A DNA stretch of 64,000 nt. Origin: Flavobacterium macrobrachii. GTDB lineage: Bacteria; Bacteroidota; Bacteroidia; Flavobacteriales; Flavobacteriaceae. The translations under genes were made by a program, and so were the position numbers. Position 1 is the stretch's first letter. Every line of letters starts with the position of its first letter. The stretch covers positions 1-64,000 of the forward strand of contig NZ_JACTAC010000001.1 of NCBI RefSeq assembly GCF_014486675.1. The letters run 5' to 3'. Under the pieces are notes generated by a model, which saw nothing but the letters and a program-made list of their open reading frames with translations, had not been told where the DNA came from and made no database searches. Below are positions 36,410 through 45,001 of the stretch, piece after piece.

Positions 36410-37789
36410 ATGCAAGTATTAATAACAATAGTATCATTAGGAGTTTTTTGTCTGTTGGCAGAGATTTTCAATTTAAGAAAATTGCTGGTTCCAGTTACTG
36501 TAATTGGTTTACTTGGCGTTTTAGGAATTTCGTTAGGATTTTGGTCAATTGATAGTTCAATAGATACCAATTATTTAAACATGATGGCAACAACTAAGTT
36601 TTCATCAGCGTTTTCGTCACTTTTTATTGTGTTAACGATTTTCATCTTGTTGATGAGTGACGATTTTTACAAAGACATTCCAACTAAATTTTCTGATTTT
36701 ATTGCCATTAAAATATTCCTTTTGGCTGGAGCAGTTGCTATGGTTTCGTTTACCAATTTAGCGATGTTCTTTTTAGGAATAGAAATACTGTCAATTTCAT
36801 TATACATTTTGGCAGCAAGCCGACGATTAGACATTAAAAGCAACGAAGCTGGAATGAAATATTTCTTAATGGGTTCATTTGCTTCGGGAATTATTCTATT
36901 CGGAATTTGCTTGGTTTATGGTGCTACAGGATATTTCAATTTAGAAGAAATTTATGCATTGTCTCAAGGTATTGGTTTACCAACTTGGTTTCCAATTGGT
37001 GTTACGTTAATTGTTATTGGAATGTTGTTCAAAATAGCTGCAGCACCATTTCATTTTTGGGCACCAGATGTTTATGAAGGTTCGCCAGCATTGACAACGG
37101 CAATCATGAGTACTTTGGCAAAAGTAGTAGCCATGGCAACATTGTATAAATTATTAAGTGGAATGACGGTTGCTCTAGGATATAAAGTAGAATTATTGAT
37201 TGTAATTATTTCAATTCTTTCTATGACTATTGGAAATATCATGGCTTTACGTCAAAAGAATGTCAAAAGAATGTTGGCTTTTTCGGGTATTTCTCATGCT
37301 GGATTTATGCTAATGGCATTGCTAACTTTATCAACTGCAGCAACAACACTTTTATATTACACAACAGCTTATGCTTTAGCAGGAATTGCAGCATTTGCTG
37401 TAATCATTATGGTTACAAAAAACAAAGAGAACGAGAATATTGAAAACTTCAACGGTTTAGGAAAAACAAATCCTTTGATGGCAGCAGTTCTAACAGCTTC
37501 GCTATTGTCGATGGCTGGAATTCCTATTTTCTCTGGATTTTTTGCTAAATTTATGTTGTTTAGCGATACCGTAAAAGCTGGGTTTTTAATTGTAGTTATC
37601 GCAGGAGTAATCAACTCTATAATAAGTGTTGGTTATTATTTCAAATTGATTTTAGCGATGTACACTAAAGATGCTGAAACAGAAAAACAAGCAATTCCAT
37701 TTTCATACTATGTTGTAGCAGTTGTTGCAATTGCATTGAATGTTGTTATTGGAATTTATCCTTCTTTATTGACTAATTTGTTACAATAA
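36410..37789 (+). CDS. nuoN: NADH-quinone oxidoreductase subunit N
   Basis: 459 residues, the last gene of the operon. Antiporter family: MFFLGIEILSISLYILAA carries the glutamate and APFHFWAPDVYEGSPALTTA the conserved lysine-side loop, followed by RQKNVKRMLAFSGISHAG. It completes the 14 subunits A-N. A terminator lies at 37808-37840. Confidence 0.96.
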   Translation: MQVLITIVSLGVFCLLAEIFNLRKLLVPVTVIGLLGVLGISLGFWSIDSSIDTNYLNMMATTKFSSAFSSLFIVLTIFILLMSDDFYKDIPTKFSDFIAIKIFLLAGAVAMVSFTNLAMFFLGIEILSISLYILAASRRLDIKSNEAGMKYFLMGSFASGIILFGICLVYGATGYFNLEEIYALSQGIGLPTWFPIGVTLIVIGMLFKIAAAPFHFWAPDVYEGSPALTTAIMSTLAKVVAMATLYKLLSGMTVALGYKVELLIVIISILSMTIGNIMALRQKNVKRMLAFSGISHAGFMLMALLTLSTAATTLLYYTTAYALAGIAAFAVIIMVTKNKENENIENFNGLGKTNPLMAAVLTASLLSMAGIPIFSGFFAKFMLFSDTVKAGFLIVVIAGVINSIISVGYYFKLILAMYTKDAETEKQAIPFSYYVVAVVAIALNVVIGIYPSLLTNLLQ

Positions 37790-37807
37790 AAATTAATTTA
37801 TTTTTAT

Positions 37808-37840
37808 AAAGCCATCAGGAATTTTCTTAATGGCTTTTTT
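37808..37840 (+). terminator. Terminator of the nuo operon
   Basis: Arms AAAGCCAT (37808-37815) and ATGGCTTT (37830-37837) plus partial inner pairing, followed by T residues, 19 nt after the nuoN stop. Confidence 0.8.
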
Positions 37841-37901
37841 AATGATATAATTACATATGAATCTGGGAAGTTTTTGTAAGATTATTGTTTTTTGTGTAAA
37901 A

Positions 37902-40391
37902 TCAATCCAATCCTAAATCCAAAACAAAGTTCAATTTTACGGCGATATTATCTTCTAAACGCCTAAGCTGATTTGGACCATAGCGGTAAAAACCAGAAAG
38001 GCCAAAACCTTTGAAGATTTTATTCAATTCAATGCCCGATTCGAAGAAACCTTGTTCAAGCGTTTTGTATTCGATTCCTAAATGGCGCTGACTGTTTTCA
38101 AGATTTCCCCAAGCCATTCGGGTAACCATAACGAGTTGAGGTTTTACTTTTTTGAAAATTTCAATGCGTTTAAAGCCGTGTTTTAATTGTAACATAGCAA
38201 ATTCACTAGAGAAAAATTCGTTAAAAAACATGGTTTCAAAACTGTTTTTACCAGCAATAGTAATACGCTGCAATAAATTATCTTTGGTTAAATTATTCGG
38301 AGAAGTATTGTATAAATGAGTTAATGGAAGTGCACCAAAAGCATAACCAAATTGTGCCAAAACAGTCGATTTTTGTCCGTTGAGGTATTTTTTTTCATAG
38401 TCAATTCTGAAGTCAATTTTACCAAAATCGAAATCATTTTCTAGAATATTAGGTAATGATTTAGTAAACTGAAAAGTAAATTTTGGAAAGCGTTTTTCAA
38501 TTTCGAGTTTTCCATTTGGCGTTTGCATATAATCGCTAAACGGATTCCATTGCAAAGAAACCATCGCCGAAGTAATGTTGAAATTATCGAAAACTTTTCC
38601 GTTGTAATCAAATTGATAACCAAACAAAGGTGTAATTTCACTATGACTTAACTGCCAAATACTTTCGGTTTTGGGAATTATTTTAGTTTCGATAAATCCG
38701 CGCCAAGTTTTGTGATTGTAAAACGTACTAATATTGATAGGTCGCGGATCATACAATTTAAAAACGCGTTTGTCGATAGCAAAATTGGTACTTGCAATCT
38801 CTCGAATATCATCAGTGTAAGAAGCACCAATCCAAGTGTTGGAAAAATTACCAATTCGGGCAGCAAAACCCAAATGATATTTTACAGTTTCATCCTTTAA
38901 ACCATAAGCAGTGTATGCGTCAATCTTATATTTTTTTGAAAATTGCTCGTTGGTAACGCCGCCAATTCCAAATCTAAATCCTTCGAAATTATTGAAACTT
39001 AATAGATATCTTAAATCAAAGTCGAAAAAGCCAAAAGGTAAATATCCATTGATAATTTTTCGACCAAAACGAATTTTTTTCTCCAATTGATTTGCTGTAG
39101 CAATGCTGTCGAGAACAACATAAGTATTACTACTTCGTAAATCGAGCTTTCCGTTTCTGTTTTGTTGCCAAAAACTTTCGTTTTTATGAATCGAATCTTC
39201 TTTTACATCAACAGCAATAAATGATTTTTTGATTTTTACAGTCGTATTGAATTGTACATTGTAGGTTTCGGTTTCGGATGCTAAATAGGTGAAATCCGAA
39301 CTTTCTTTGGTATTTTGATTTCCGTCATTAGTGTCGGCTTCAAAAGAAATTCTTCCACCAAGAATAGATGTTGCTTCTTTACTTTTTCCTTTGATGATTT
39401 TGAAATTTTTCTTCGTTTGAAACCAAATATCATTTTCGGGATAATAACTAAATTCGTGAATTCCAGTAATGTTCAAAACGCCTCGAACACGCATTACGGC
39501 TTTAGCAACTGCAAAATTCTGATTATCAATATAAAGCAATCCTTCAAGGCCTTTTCGTTTCAATTTATTTTTAAAATGAATGACGAATGTTTGCCTATTG
39601 TCAATAGAAACGGTATCGTTGATTTTAAACGAATATTCGGCTAGCGAGTTATCAGCAATTGGACTTTTATATTTGGTTTCAAAAAGTTCATAGCGTTCGT
39701 CATAGATAGAAAACGATTGCAGTTCAAAGCCAAAATATTCATAAATGGGTTCGTTGAAACCTGCCATTTTTGAGCCAATAACGGTTTCTTTAATCGTTGG
39801 TTTTGCAAATTGAAAACGCGATATTTTTTCGGCTAAAAATAAATGCTGTTTGTCAATTATTTTTTTGAATTTATAATCCGATGAATCGATTTTTTGAAAC
39901 ATTTTTCCAAGCGAAGTAGTCACAAAAACGCTATCTATTTTGCCAGAAATAGAGTCGGGATTTGCACTAACTAAAAGTTTGTTGTATGTGCTAAACTGAA
40001 AACTGTTTAGTTTTTTTTGTGGATTATTTTTGTCTTTGTTGGCAATGACTTTTTCGATTAATTTATTGGCTTTGTTTTCGTTAGAAACGATAACTTCGTC
40101 TAAATTATCTGTTTTTTTTGAGAGAAAAACCGTTTGATAAATATTATTAAAAGTAAAGATTTTTTTTTCGTAACCAAGAAATGAAACAGTAAACGTGGTG
40201 AAATTTTCTTTGGAAACAAAATGAAATTTTCCATCCACATCCGAAACTATTTTGGTTCCGTTATCGAGTTCAATGTTAGCAAAAGGAAGTGATTTATTGG
40301 TCGAAGCATCTTTGACAATTCCATTTAATGCTGTTTGCGCGTTAAGCATAGCAGAAAATAAAAATAAAAAGCCAAATAAATACTTGTTCAT
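37902..40391 (-). CDS. DUF5686 outer-membrane protein with carboxypeptidase-regulatory-like domain
   Basis: 829 residues from the ATG at 40391; the longer frame would use a TTG upstream. Signal peptide to about residue 18 (FSAMLNAQ). Next comes a carboxypeptidase regulatory-like Ig domain (LNGIVKDASTNKSLPFANIE ... DGKFHFVSKENFTTFTVSFL), the same module found before TonB-dependent receptors. A middle region of about 300 residues follows, then a large beta-barrel-like C-terminus with many aromatic strand ends. This matches the DUF5686 family of Bacteroidota; I see no TonB plug domain. Location outer membrane; transport or structural role unknown. Confidence 0.82.
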   Translation of the reverse strand: MNKYLFGFLFLFSAMLNAQTALNGIVKDASTNKSLPFANIELDNGTKIVSDVDGKFHFVSKENFTTFTVSFLGYEKKIFTFNNIYQTVFLSKKTDNLDEVIVSNENKANKLIEKVIANKDKNNPQKKLNSFQFSTYNKLLVSANPDSISGKIDSVFVTTSLGKMFQKIDSSDYKFKKIIDKQHLFLAEKISRFQFAKPTIKETVIGSKMAGFNEPIYEYFGFELQSFSIYDERYELFETKYKSPIADNSLAEYSFKINDTVSIDNRQTFVIHFKNKLKRKGLEGLLYIDNQNFAVAKAVMRVRGVLNITGIHEFSYYPENDIWFQTKKNFKIIKGKSKEATSILGGRISFEADTNDGNQNTKESSDFTYLASETETYNVQFNTTVKIKKSFIAVDVKEDSIHKNESFWQQNRNGKLDLRSSNTYVVLDSIATANQLEKKIRFGRKIINGYLPFGFFDFDLRYLLSFNNFEGFRFGIGGVTNEQFSKKYKIDAYTAYGLKDETVKYHLGFAARIGNFSNTWIGASYTDDIREIASTNFAIDKRVFKLYDPRPINISTFYNHKTWRGFIETKIIPKTESIWQLSHSEITPLFGYQFDYNGKVFDNFNITSAMVSLQWNPFSDYMQTPNGKLEIEKRFPKFTFQFTKSLPNILENDFDFGKIDFRIDYEKKYLNGQKSTVLAQFGYAFGALPLTHLYNTSPNNLTKDNLLQRITIAGKNSFETMFFNEFFSSEFAMLQLKHGFKRIEIFKKVKPQLVMVTRMAWGNLENSQRHLGIEYKTLEQGFFESGIELNKIFKGFGLSGFYRYGPNQLRRLEDNIAVKLNFVLDLGLD

Positions 40392-40420
40392 TAAAGATGA
40401 TTTACGCAAAAGTAGTAATA

Positions 40421-40453
40421 AAAAAATCCGTCTGGATAATCGAGACGGATTTT
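40421..40453 (-). terminator. Terminator after frr
   Basis: Arms AAATCCGTCT (40424-40433) and AGACGGATTT (40443-40452), a 10-bp stem with a 9-nt loop. On the minus strand a T run follows. Confidence 0.85.
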
Positions 40454-40470
40454 AATATTGAATTAACAAG

Positions 40471-41031
40471 TTACACTTTCATAATCTCGGCTTCTTTGAT
40501 AACCAAGTGTTCTTCTATTTTTTTGATATAGGCATCAGTTAATTTTTGAACGTCTTCTTCGGCTTTTTTACAAACATCTTCAGAAGTTCCGTCTTTTTCT
40601 AATTTTTTGATATCGGTATTGGCATCTTTTCTAGCATTTCGGATACCAATTTTTGCGTCTTCGGCTTCGGCTTTTGCTTGTTTAACCAAGTCGCGTCTTC
40701 TTTCTTCGGTTAATGGCGGAACGCTGATTATGATGTTATCGCCATTATTCATTGGGTTAAAACCAAGATTTGCAATCATAATTGCTTTTTCAATTGGGTG
40801 CAACATGCTTTTTTCCCAAGGTGTAACGGTTATAGTTCTTGCATCTGGAACATTAACGTTTGCTACTTGCGAAAGTGGCGTTTGTGAACCATAATAGTCA
40901 ACAAAAACACCTCCAAGCATTTGTGGTGTTGCTTTTCCGGCACGAATGTTTAAAAATTCTTTTTCTAAATGCGCAATCGAACCGTTCATTGATTCTTTTG
41001 TACTGTCTAAAATAAATTCAATTTCTTCCAT
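40471..41031 (-). CDS. frr: Ribosome recycling factor
   Basis: 186 residues, standard length. Conserved features: SMNGSIAHLEKEFLNIRAGK near residue 15-35, PWEKSMLHPIEKAI, NNGDNIIISVPPLTEERRRD and a basic/acidic coiled C-terminus. With EF-G it splits post-termination ribosomes. It follows pyrH by 78 nt on the same strand, the common pyrH-frr pairing. The terminator at 40421-40453 ends the unit. Confidence 0.97.
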   Translation of the reverse strand: MEEIEFILDSTKESMNGSIAHLEKEFLNIRAGKATPQMLGGVFVDYYGSQTPLSQVANVNVPDARTITVTPWEKSMLHPIEKAIMIANLGFNPMNNGDNIIISVPPLTEERRRDLVKQAKAEAEDAKIGIRNARKDANTDIKKLEKDGTSEDVCKKAEEDVQKLTDAYIKKIEEHLVIKEAEIMKV

Positions 41032-41109
41032 TTTATTTATAGTTTAAAAGTTTATTGGTCTCTAATGTTTATAGGCAAATAACCTCATAAACTTATAACC
41101 AGTTAACCT

Positions 41110-41817
41110 CTATATTTTTACTGTTGTTCCAATGTTTTCTCCATTGCAAATTTTCAACAAATTACCTTTGGTATTCATATCAAAAACTACAATTGGCAAT
41201 TCGTTTTCTTGACTTAGTGTAAATGCAGTTGTATCCATTACATTCAATCCTTTTTTCAAAACTTCGTCAAAAGTAATGTTTTCGAATTTTATAGCATTGT
41301 CATTTTTCTCTGGATCAGAATCGTAAATTCCATCCACACGAGTTCCTTTTAAAATGACATCGGCATGCACTTCAACACCGCGAAGAACTGCAGCAGTATC
41401 CGTTGTAAAATATGGATTTCCGGTTCCAGCTCCAAAAATTACAATTCTTCCTTTTTCAAGATGACGAACAGCTCTTCTTTTGATATAAGGTTCAGCAATG
41501 GCTTCAATTTTTAAAGCGGTTTGCAAACGAGTTAGCATTCCTTTGTCTTCCAGCGCACCTTGCAAAGCCATTCCGTTGATAACCGTTGCTAACATTCCCA
41601 TGTAATCGCCTTGAACTCTGTCCATTCCGTTGCTTGCGCCAGCAATTCCTCTAAAAATGTTTCCGCCGCCAATCACAATTGCAATTTCAACGCCTTTGTC
41701 ATGAATTTCTTTGATTTCATCAGCATATTCAGCAAGACGTTTTGGATCAATTCCATATTGTCTTTCGCCCATTAAAGCTTCGCCACTCAGTTTTAGAAGA
41801 ATTCTTTTGTATTTCAT
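41110..41817 (-). CDS. pyrH: UMP kinase
   Basis: 235 residues from the ATG at 41817. The open frame extends 30 codons further up, but that stretch contains the promoter and does not resemble the family, so I trim it. The start [17 protein letters not shown] is the usual PyrH N-terminus. Amino-acid-kinase motifs: [10 protein letters not shown] for phosphate binding, the [16 protein letters not shown] helix, and [15 protein letters not shown]. Phosphorylates UMP to UDP, hexameric, cytoplasmic. First gene of pyrH-frr. Confidence 0.96.
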   Translation of the reverse strand: MKYKRILLKLSGEALMGERQYGIDPKRLAEYADEIKEIHDKGVEIAIVIGGGNIFRGIAGASNGMDRVQGDYMGMLATVINGMALQGALEDKGMLTRLQTALKIEAIAEPYIKRRAVRHLEKGRIVIFGAGTGNPYFTTDTAAVLRGVEVHADVILKGTRVDGIYDSDPEKNDNAIKFENITFDEVLKKGLNVMDTTAFTLSQENELPIVVFDMNTKGNLLKICNGENIGTTVKI

Positions 41818-41848
41818 TCGTTGTGTTTTATTGTTGTTTTTTGTGATG

Positions 41849-41856
41849 CAAATATA
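41849..41856 (-). promoter_or_regulatory. -7 box (TATATTTG) of pyrH
   Basis: Minus-strand TATATTTG, 32 nt before the ATG at 41817 and inside the falsely extended open frame, which supports the shorter start. Confidence 0.6.
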
Positions 41857-41936
41857 AACATATTCTCTTTTTATGAAGTATTCGTTAAAAATAATGTTTA
41901 GTAACAATTATCACAAAATAAAAAAAAATGGTTTAC

Positions 41937-41944
41937 TACCTTTG
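41937..41944 (+). promoter_or_regulatory. -7 box (TACCTTTG) of the thioredoxin-fold gene
   Basis: TACCTTTG lies 23 nt before the ATG at 41967 and downstream of the ATG at 41928, so the later ATG is the likely start. It is divergent from the pyrH box 80 nt away. Confidence 0.6.
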
Positions 41945-41966
41945 CTATCACAAACAAACTCCTAAA

Positions 41967-42560
41967 ATGAAAACCATTATTAAACAAAGTTTAGCTAAAA
42001 GCTATACATATCAAGACTATAGAAATCAAGTTTCAGCACTTTTAAAAGAAGGAAAATCAACTGGAAACGAACAATCTGCAGATTTAACACATTATAGTGA
42101 ATTAAACGAAGTTCGAATGAATCGTTTAGATAAAACAATGGTTGTTCCCGAAGAAAATATAAAACGATTACAAGAAATCAATTCCGAAATGATTTGGTTA
42201 GTAATTTCCGAAGGTTGGTGTGGAGATGCAGCACAAATTCTTCCTATTATCCATAAAATGGCAGAACAATCAGAAAAAATAGATTTGAAAATTGTGCTTC
42301 GAGATGAAAATGAAGAATTGATGAATTTATTTTTAACCAATGGAACCAAATCGATACCTAAATTGATTGTTTTGGATAAAAATACCTTAGAAGTTTTGGG
42401 TGATTTTGGACCAAGACCAACAGAAGCAAAGCAATTGATTTTGGATTATAAAGCAACGCATGGTGTTGTAGATGAAACAGCAAAAACCGAACTTCAAAAA
42501 TGGTATTTACACGATAAAGGATTGAGTACACAGAGAGAAATTTTGGAGTTAGTAAAGTAA
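41967..42560 (+). CDS. Thioredoxin-family protein, single-Cys WCGD type
   Basis: 197 residues from the ATG at 41967. No signal peptide. The thioredoxin fold has the active-site sequence EGWCGDAAQILP near residue 90, so only the first Cys of CxxC is present; the cis-Pro loop is TKSIPKLIVLD. With one Cys it is unlikely to be a classic disulfide reductase and may act in glutathione/bacillithiol-like chemistry, peroxide handling or as a redox sensor. This WCGD/WCGA subgroup is common in Bacteroidota. Monocistronic and divergent from pyrH. Confidence 0.8.
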   Translation: MKTIIKQSLAKSYTYQDYRNQVSALLKEGKSTGNEQSADLTHYSELNEVRMNRLDKTMVVPEENIKRLQEINSEMIWLVISEGWCGDAAQILPIIHKMAEQSEKIDLKIVLRDENEELMNLFLTNGTKSIPKLIVLDKNTLEVLGDFGPRPTEAKQLILDYKATHGVVDETAKTELQKWYLHDKGLSTQREILELVK

Positions 42561-42564
42561 GGTT

Positions 42565-42897
42565 TTAGACTATTACTTTTCTAACTTGTTTGATGATTTT
42601 TGGAGAACGACTGCCATGAAAAGCTCTTAAAACCTCAATTCTATTTGCTCTAATTCGGTAAATGATTAAATAGGAACCAAGAATAATATTTCTGTAGATT
42701 TTAGTTTTTGTTTCTAAATGGCGACATTCAGGATGAAGAAGATATTGGTTTTCAAGATGTTCAACATCAAACAATATTGTTTCAAAAAATGAATCTGCTA
42801 GTTTAATTCCAAATGTAGCTTCGCCATATTCGTAAATAGCTTGAATATCGAAATAATACAATTCTGATTTGACTACTTCTTTCTTTCCGATCTCCAT
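42565..42897 (-). CDS. RelE/ParE-family toxin-like protein
   Basis: 110 residues. The fold pattern matches ParE/RelE: N-terminal helices with YEYGEATFGIKLADSFFETI, then HPECRHLETKTKIYRNIILG and the terminal strands SYLIIYRIRANRIEVLRAFH with GSRSP. ParE members block gyrase and RelE members cut mRNA; which applies cannot be told, although the RIEVLRAFHGSR ending resembles ParE. Its start overlaps the end of a 54-residue upstream gene by 25 nt, the usual antitoxin-toxin arrangement. Confidence 0.85.
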   Translation of the reverse strand: MEIGKKEVVKSELYYFDIQAIYEYGEATFGIKLADSFFETILFDVEHLENQYLLHPECRHLETKTKIYRNIILGSYLIIYRIRANRIEVLRAFHGSRSPKIIKQVRKVIV

Positions 42898-43037
42898 TTG
42901 TCAAATCGTTCTTTAAATTCTTTAACAGTCATAAAATTACCTTCTTCTGCCTCTTTTATTAAAGAAACAAACTCATCTTGTGACATTGGCTTGCCTGGAG
43001 TTGCAAGGTTTTTGGATTTTTTATTAGACGTTTTCAT
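42873..43037 (-). CDS. Small antitoxin of the ParE-like module
   Basis: 54 residues, ATG at 43037 to TAG at 42873. Sequence begins MKTSNKKSKNL and ends FDKWRSERKK. The middle MSQDEFVSLIKEAEEGNFMT and VKEFKERFDKW are helical and amphipathic, typical of the toxin-wrapping part of a short antitoxin; the Lys-rich N-terminus could bind DNA but no clear ribbon-helix-helix is visible. It overlaps the toxin start by 25 nt. The role is inferred from size, order and overlap. Confidence 0.72.
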   Translation of the reverse strand: MKTSNKKSKNLATPGKPMSQDEFVSLIKEAEEGNFMTVKEFKERFDKWRSERKK

Positions 43038-43094
43038 TAATAACGAATTTGAAAGAATAGTAAAAGTAAGAAATAAATGAATTGGAAAAGTAAA

Positions 43095-43784
43095 TTATAA
43101 CAAAGATTTCTCAAACGCGTCAGGACTAATTCCGTTTTCAACTGAATAATCTCCAATTTTTGTTCGGCGTAAAATGGATAAATAACCACCAGATTGTAAC
43201 GCCTTTCCAAAGTCAAAAGCCAGCGAACGAATGTATGTTCCTTTGCTGCATTGTACTCTGAAATCTACTTCTGGTAATGCAATTCGGGTAATTTCAAATT
43301 CGTAAATAGTGGTTTTCCGTGAAGCTATTTCTACTTCTTCGCCAGCGCGAGCATGTTCGTACAAACGTTTTCCGTCTTTTTTGATGGCAGAAAAAACAGG
43401 CGGTTTTTGGTCGATTTCGCCTAGAAATTGTTTTGTTGTTTCAAGAATTAGAGCTTCGGTAATATGTTCGGTTGGAAAAGTTGAATCAACTTCGGTTTCC
43501 AAATCATAACTCGGCGTAGTTGCTCCAAGAACGATTGTTCCAGTATATTCTTTGGCTTGCGCCTGTATTTCGGTAATTTTTTTGGTAAATTTTCCGGTGC
43601 AAATGATTAATAATCCTGTTGCTAACGGATCCAAAGTTCCAGCATGACCAATTTTAAATTTCTTTGGCAAGTCGTATTTTCGCTTCAAAACATATTTTAA
43701 TTTGTTCACCGCTTGAAACGATGACCAAGTTAGCGGTTTGTCTATCAGCAAGACTTGACCTTCAAGATAATCTTCGGCTGTCAT
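43095..43784 (-). CDS. truB: tRNA pseudouridine(55) synthase
   Basis: 229 residues. The catalytic Asp lies in GHAGTLDPLATGLLI near residue 50; GQVLLIDKPLTWSSFQ is the N-terminal signature and KGTYIRSLAFDFG the later uridine-site motif. It makes pseudouridine 55 in the T loop of tRNA. It lacks the C-terminal PUA domain of E. coli TruB, like other shorter forms. Its ATG overlaps the uppP stop by 1 nt (minus strand), within the ftsX-DUF3098-uppP-truB cluster. Confidence 0.95.
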   Translation of the reverse strand: MTAEDYLEGQVLLIDKPLTWSSFQAVNKLKYVLKRKYDLPKKFKIGHAGTLDPLATGLLIICTGKFTKKITEIQAQAKEYTGTIVLGATTPSYDLETEVDSTFPTEHITEALILETTKQFLGEIDQKPPVFSAIKKDGKRLYEHARAGEEVEIASRKTTIYEFEITRIALPEVDFRVQCSKGTYIRSLAFDFGKALQSGGYLSILRRTKIGDYSVENGISPDAFEKSLL

Positions 43785-44581
43785 TAAATTATCGTTAGTT
43801 TTTGAACAAAGAAGTGTATTAACAAAACGGCAATTCCAGCCACAATTCGGTAATAACCAAAGAGTTTAAAACCATTTTTAGATAAAAAACCGATGAATGA
43901 TTTAATTGCAATCATGGCTACAATAAAGCCAACAACATTGCCAATAATCAATAGATTAACTTGTTCGTCAGATAAAACAAATCCGGCTTTGTAATAGTCA
44001 TAACATTTTTTAACTGTTGCTCCAAGCATCGTTGGAACAGCTAAAAAAAACGAAAATTCGGCAGCAGTTGTTCTTGATAATTTTTGCGACATTCCGCCAA
44101 CAATACTTGCACCGCTTCGCGAAACACCAGGAATCATTGCTAAACATTGGAACAAACCTATTTTGAAAGCAGTTACATAATTAATTTCTTTAACAACTTC
44201 GGTTTCTTCTTTTGGTGTAAACCATTCATCAACTTTTAGTAAAATAACGCCACCAATAATTAGTGAAATGGCTACAGTAATTGGATTTTCAAGCAAACCA
44301 TCGATAAAATCACTTAATAATAATCCTAAAACGACAGCAGGAATAAATCCAATCAACAGTTTGAAATAGAAATCTATTGTTTGAAAAAAGCGTTTGAAGT
44401 ATAAAATGACTACCGATAAAATAGTTCCCAATTGAATTACAATCGTAAAAAGTTTGGTAAAATCATCGTGAGCAATTCCAAAAAAAGAGGAAGCAATAAT
44501 CATGTGTCCAGTTGAAGAAACCGGCAAAAATTCCGTAATTCCTTCAATGATTGCTAAAATAATAGCTTGAATGTAATCCAT
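43784..44581 (-). CDS. uppP: Undecaprenyl-diphosphatase
   Basis: 265 residues, about eight membrane helices, BacA family. Signature 1 is [16 protein letters not shown] (residues 14-29) and signature 2 is [13 protein letters not shown] near residue 150. It dephosphorylates C55-PP to recycle the lipid carrier for peptidoglycan and glycan synthesis. Its overexpression gives bacitracin tolerance in other bacteria. Overlaps truB by 1 nt. Confidence 0.95.
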   Translation of the reverse strand: MDYIQAIILAIIEGITEFLPVSSTGHMIIASSFFGIAHDDFTKLFTIVIQLGTILSVVILYFKRFFQTIDFYFKLLIGFIPAVVLGLLLSDFIDGLLENPITVAISLIIGGVILLKVDEWFTPKEETEVVKEINYVTAFKIGLFQCLAMIPGVSRSGASIVGGMSQKLSRTTAAEFSFFLAVPTMLGATVKKCYDYYKAGFVLSDEQVNLLIIGNVVGFIVAMIAIKSFIGFLSKNGFKLFGYYRIVAGIAVLLIHFFVQKLTII

Positions 44582-44583
44582 AG

Positions 44584-44650
44584 GTATAGTGATTAGTGAA
44601 AAGTGGTTAGCGAATAGTCGTTTTGCTAATTACTATTCACTATTTACTAA
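44584..44650. repeat. Short-word repeat between uppP and the DUF3098 gene
   Basis: Words of the type GTGATTAGTGAAAAGTGGTTAG on the left are partly matched by CTAATTACTATTCACTATTTAC on the right, so the 67-nt gap is an imperfect inverted repeat made of degenerate units. Confidence 0.6.
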
Positions 44651-44884
44651 TTACTTTTTCTTAAAAATCGAATAAATTGTAATTCCAAAACCAATTAACA
44701 CAACCGTTGGTGCCAATCGAATTCTTCTGAAACTAAAAACATCTTCGTTAAAAACTTTTGGATCATCGCTTCCACCGCCAGCCATAAGAATAAATCCTAA
44801 AGCGATAACTGCAATACCAATTAAAAGTACGGCATAATTTACTTTTTCAAAAAGAAAATCGGGTTTGTGTTCGTTGTTTTTCAT
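44651..44884 (-). CDS. DUF3098 membrane protein
   Basis: 77 residues. Two membrane helices (VNYAVLLIGIAVIALGFILM and LAPTVVLIGFGITIYSIF) with a short loop containing GGGSDDPKVFN and FRRIRLAP. Matches DUF3098, whose genes usually sit between ftsX and uppP in Bacteroidota, as here. Probably an inner-membrane accessory protein in cell-envelope or division work; function unknown. Confidence 0.82.
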   Translation of the reverse strand: MKNNEHKPDFLFEKVNYAVLLIGIAVIALGFILMAGGGSDDPKVFNEDVFSFRRIRLAPTVVLIGFGITIYSIFKKK

Positions 44885-44886
44885 AG

Positions 44887-44904
44887 TGTCATTGCGAGGA
44901 ACAA
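44887..44904. repeat. Fragment resembling a dispersed GCGAGGAAC repeat
   Basis: The words GTCATTGCGAGGAAC just upstream of the DUF3098 start match, from memory, the beginning of a family of dispersed intergenic repeats in Bacteroidota and other bacteria. Only the beginning is present. The rest of the 117-nt gap is unstructured, T-rich DNA. Confidence 0.35.
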
Positions 44905-45001
44905 AATTTTTTTCCTCATAATTTAGAATTGTTTAATTATCTGTTCAATATCAATCTTTTTGTCCTTCAATCTTTCTATCATCAAATCCTTCAATCCTTT
45001 T

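Noticed and set aside
41818-41907. N-terminal extension of UMP kinase
   Set aside because: Contains the TATATTTG promoter and does not match PyrH starts.
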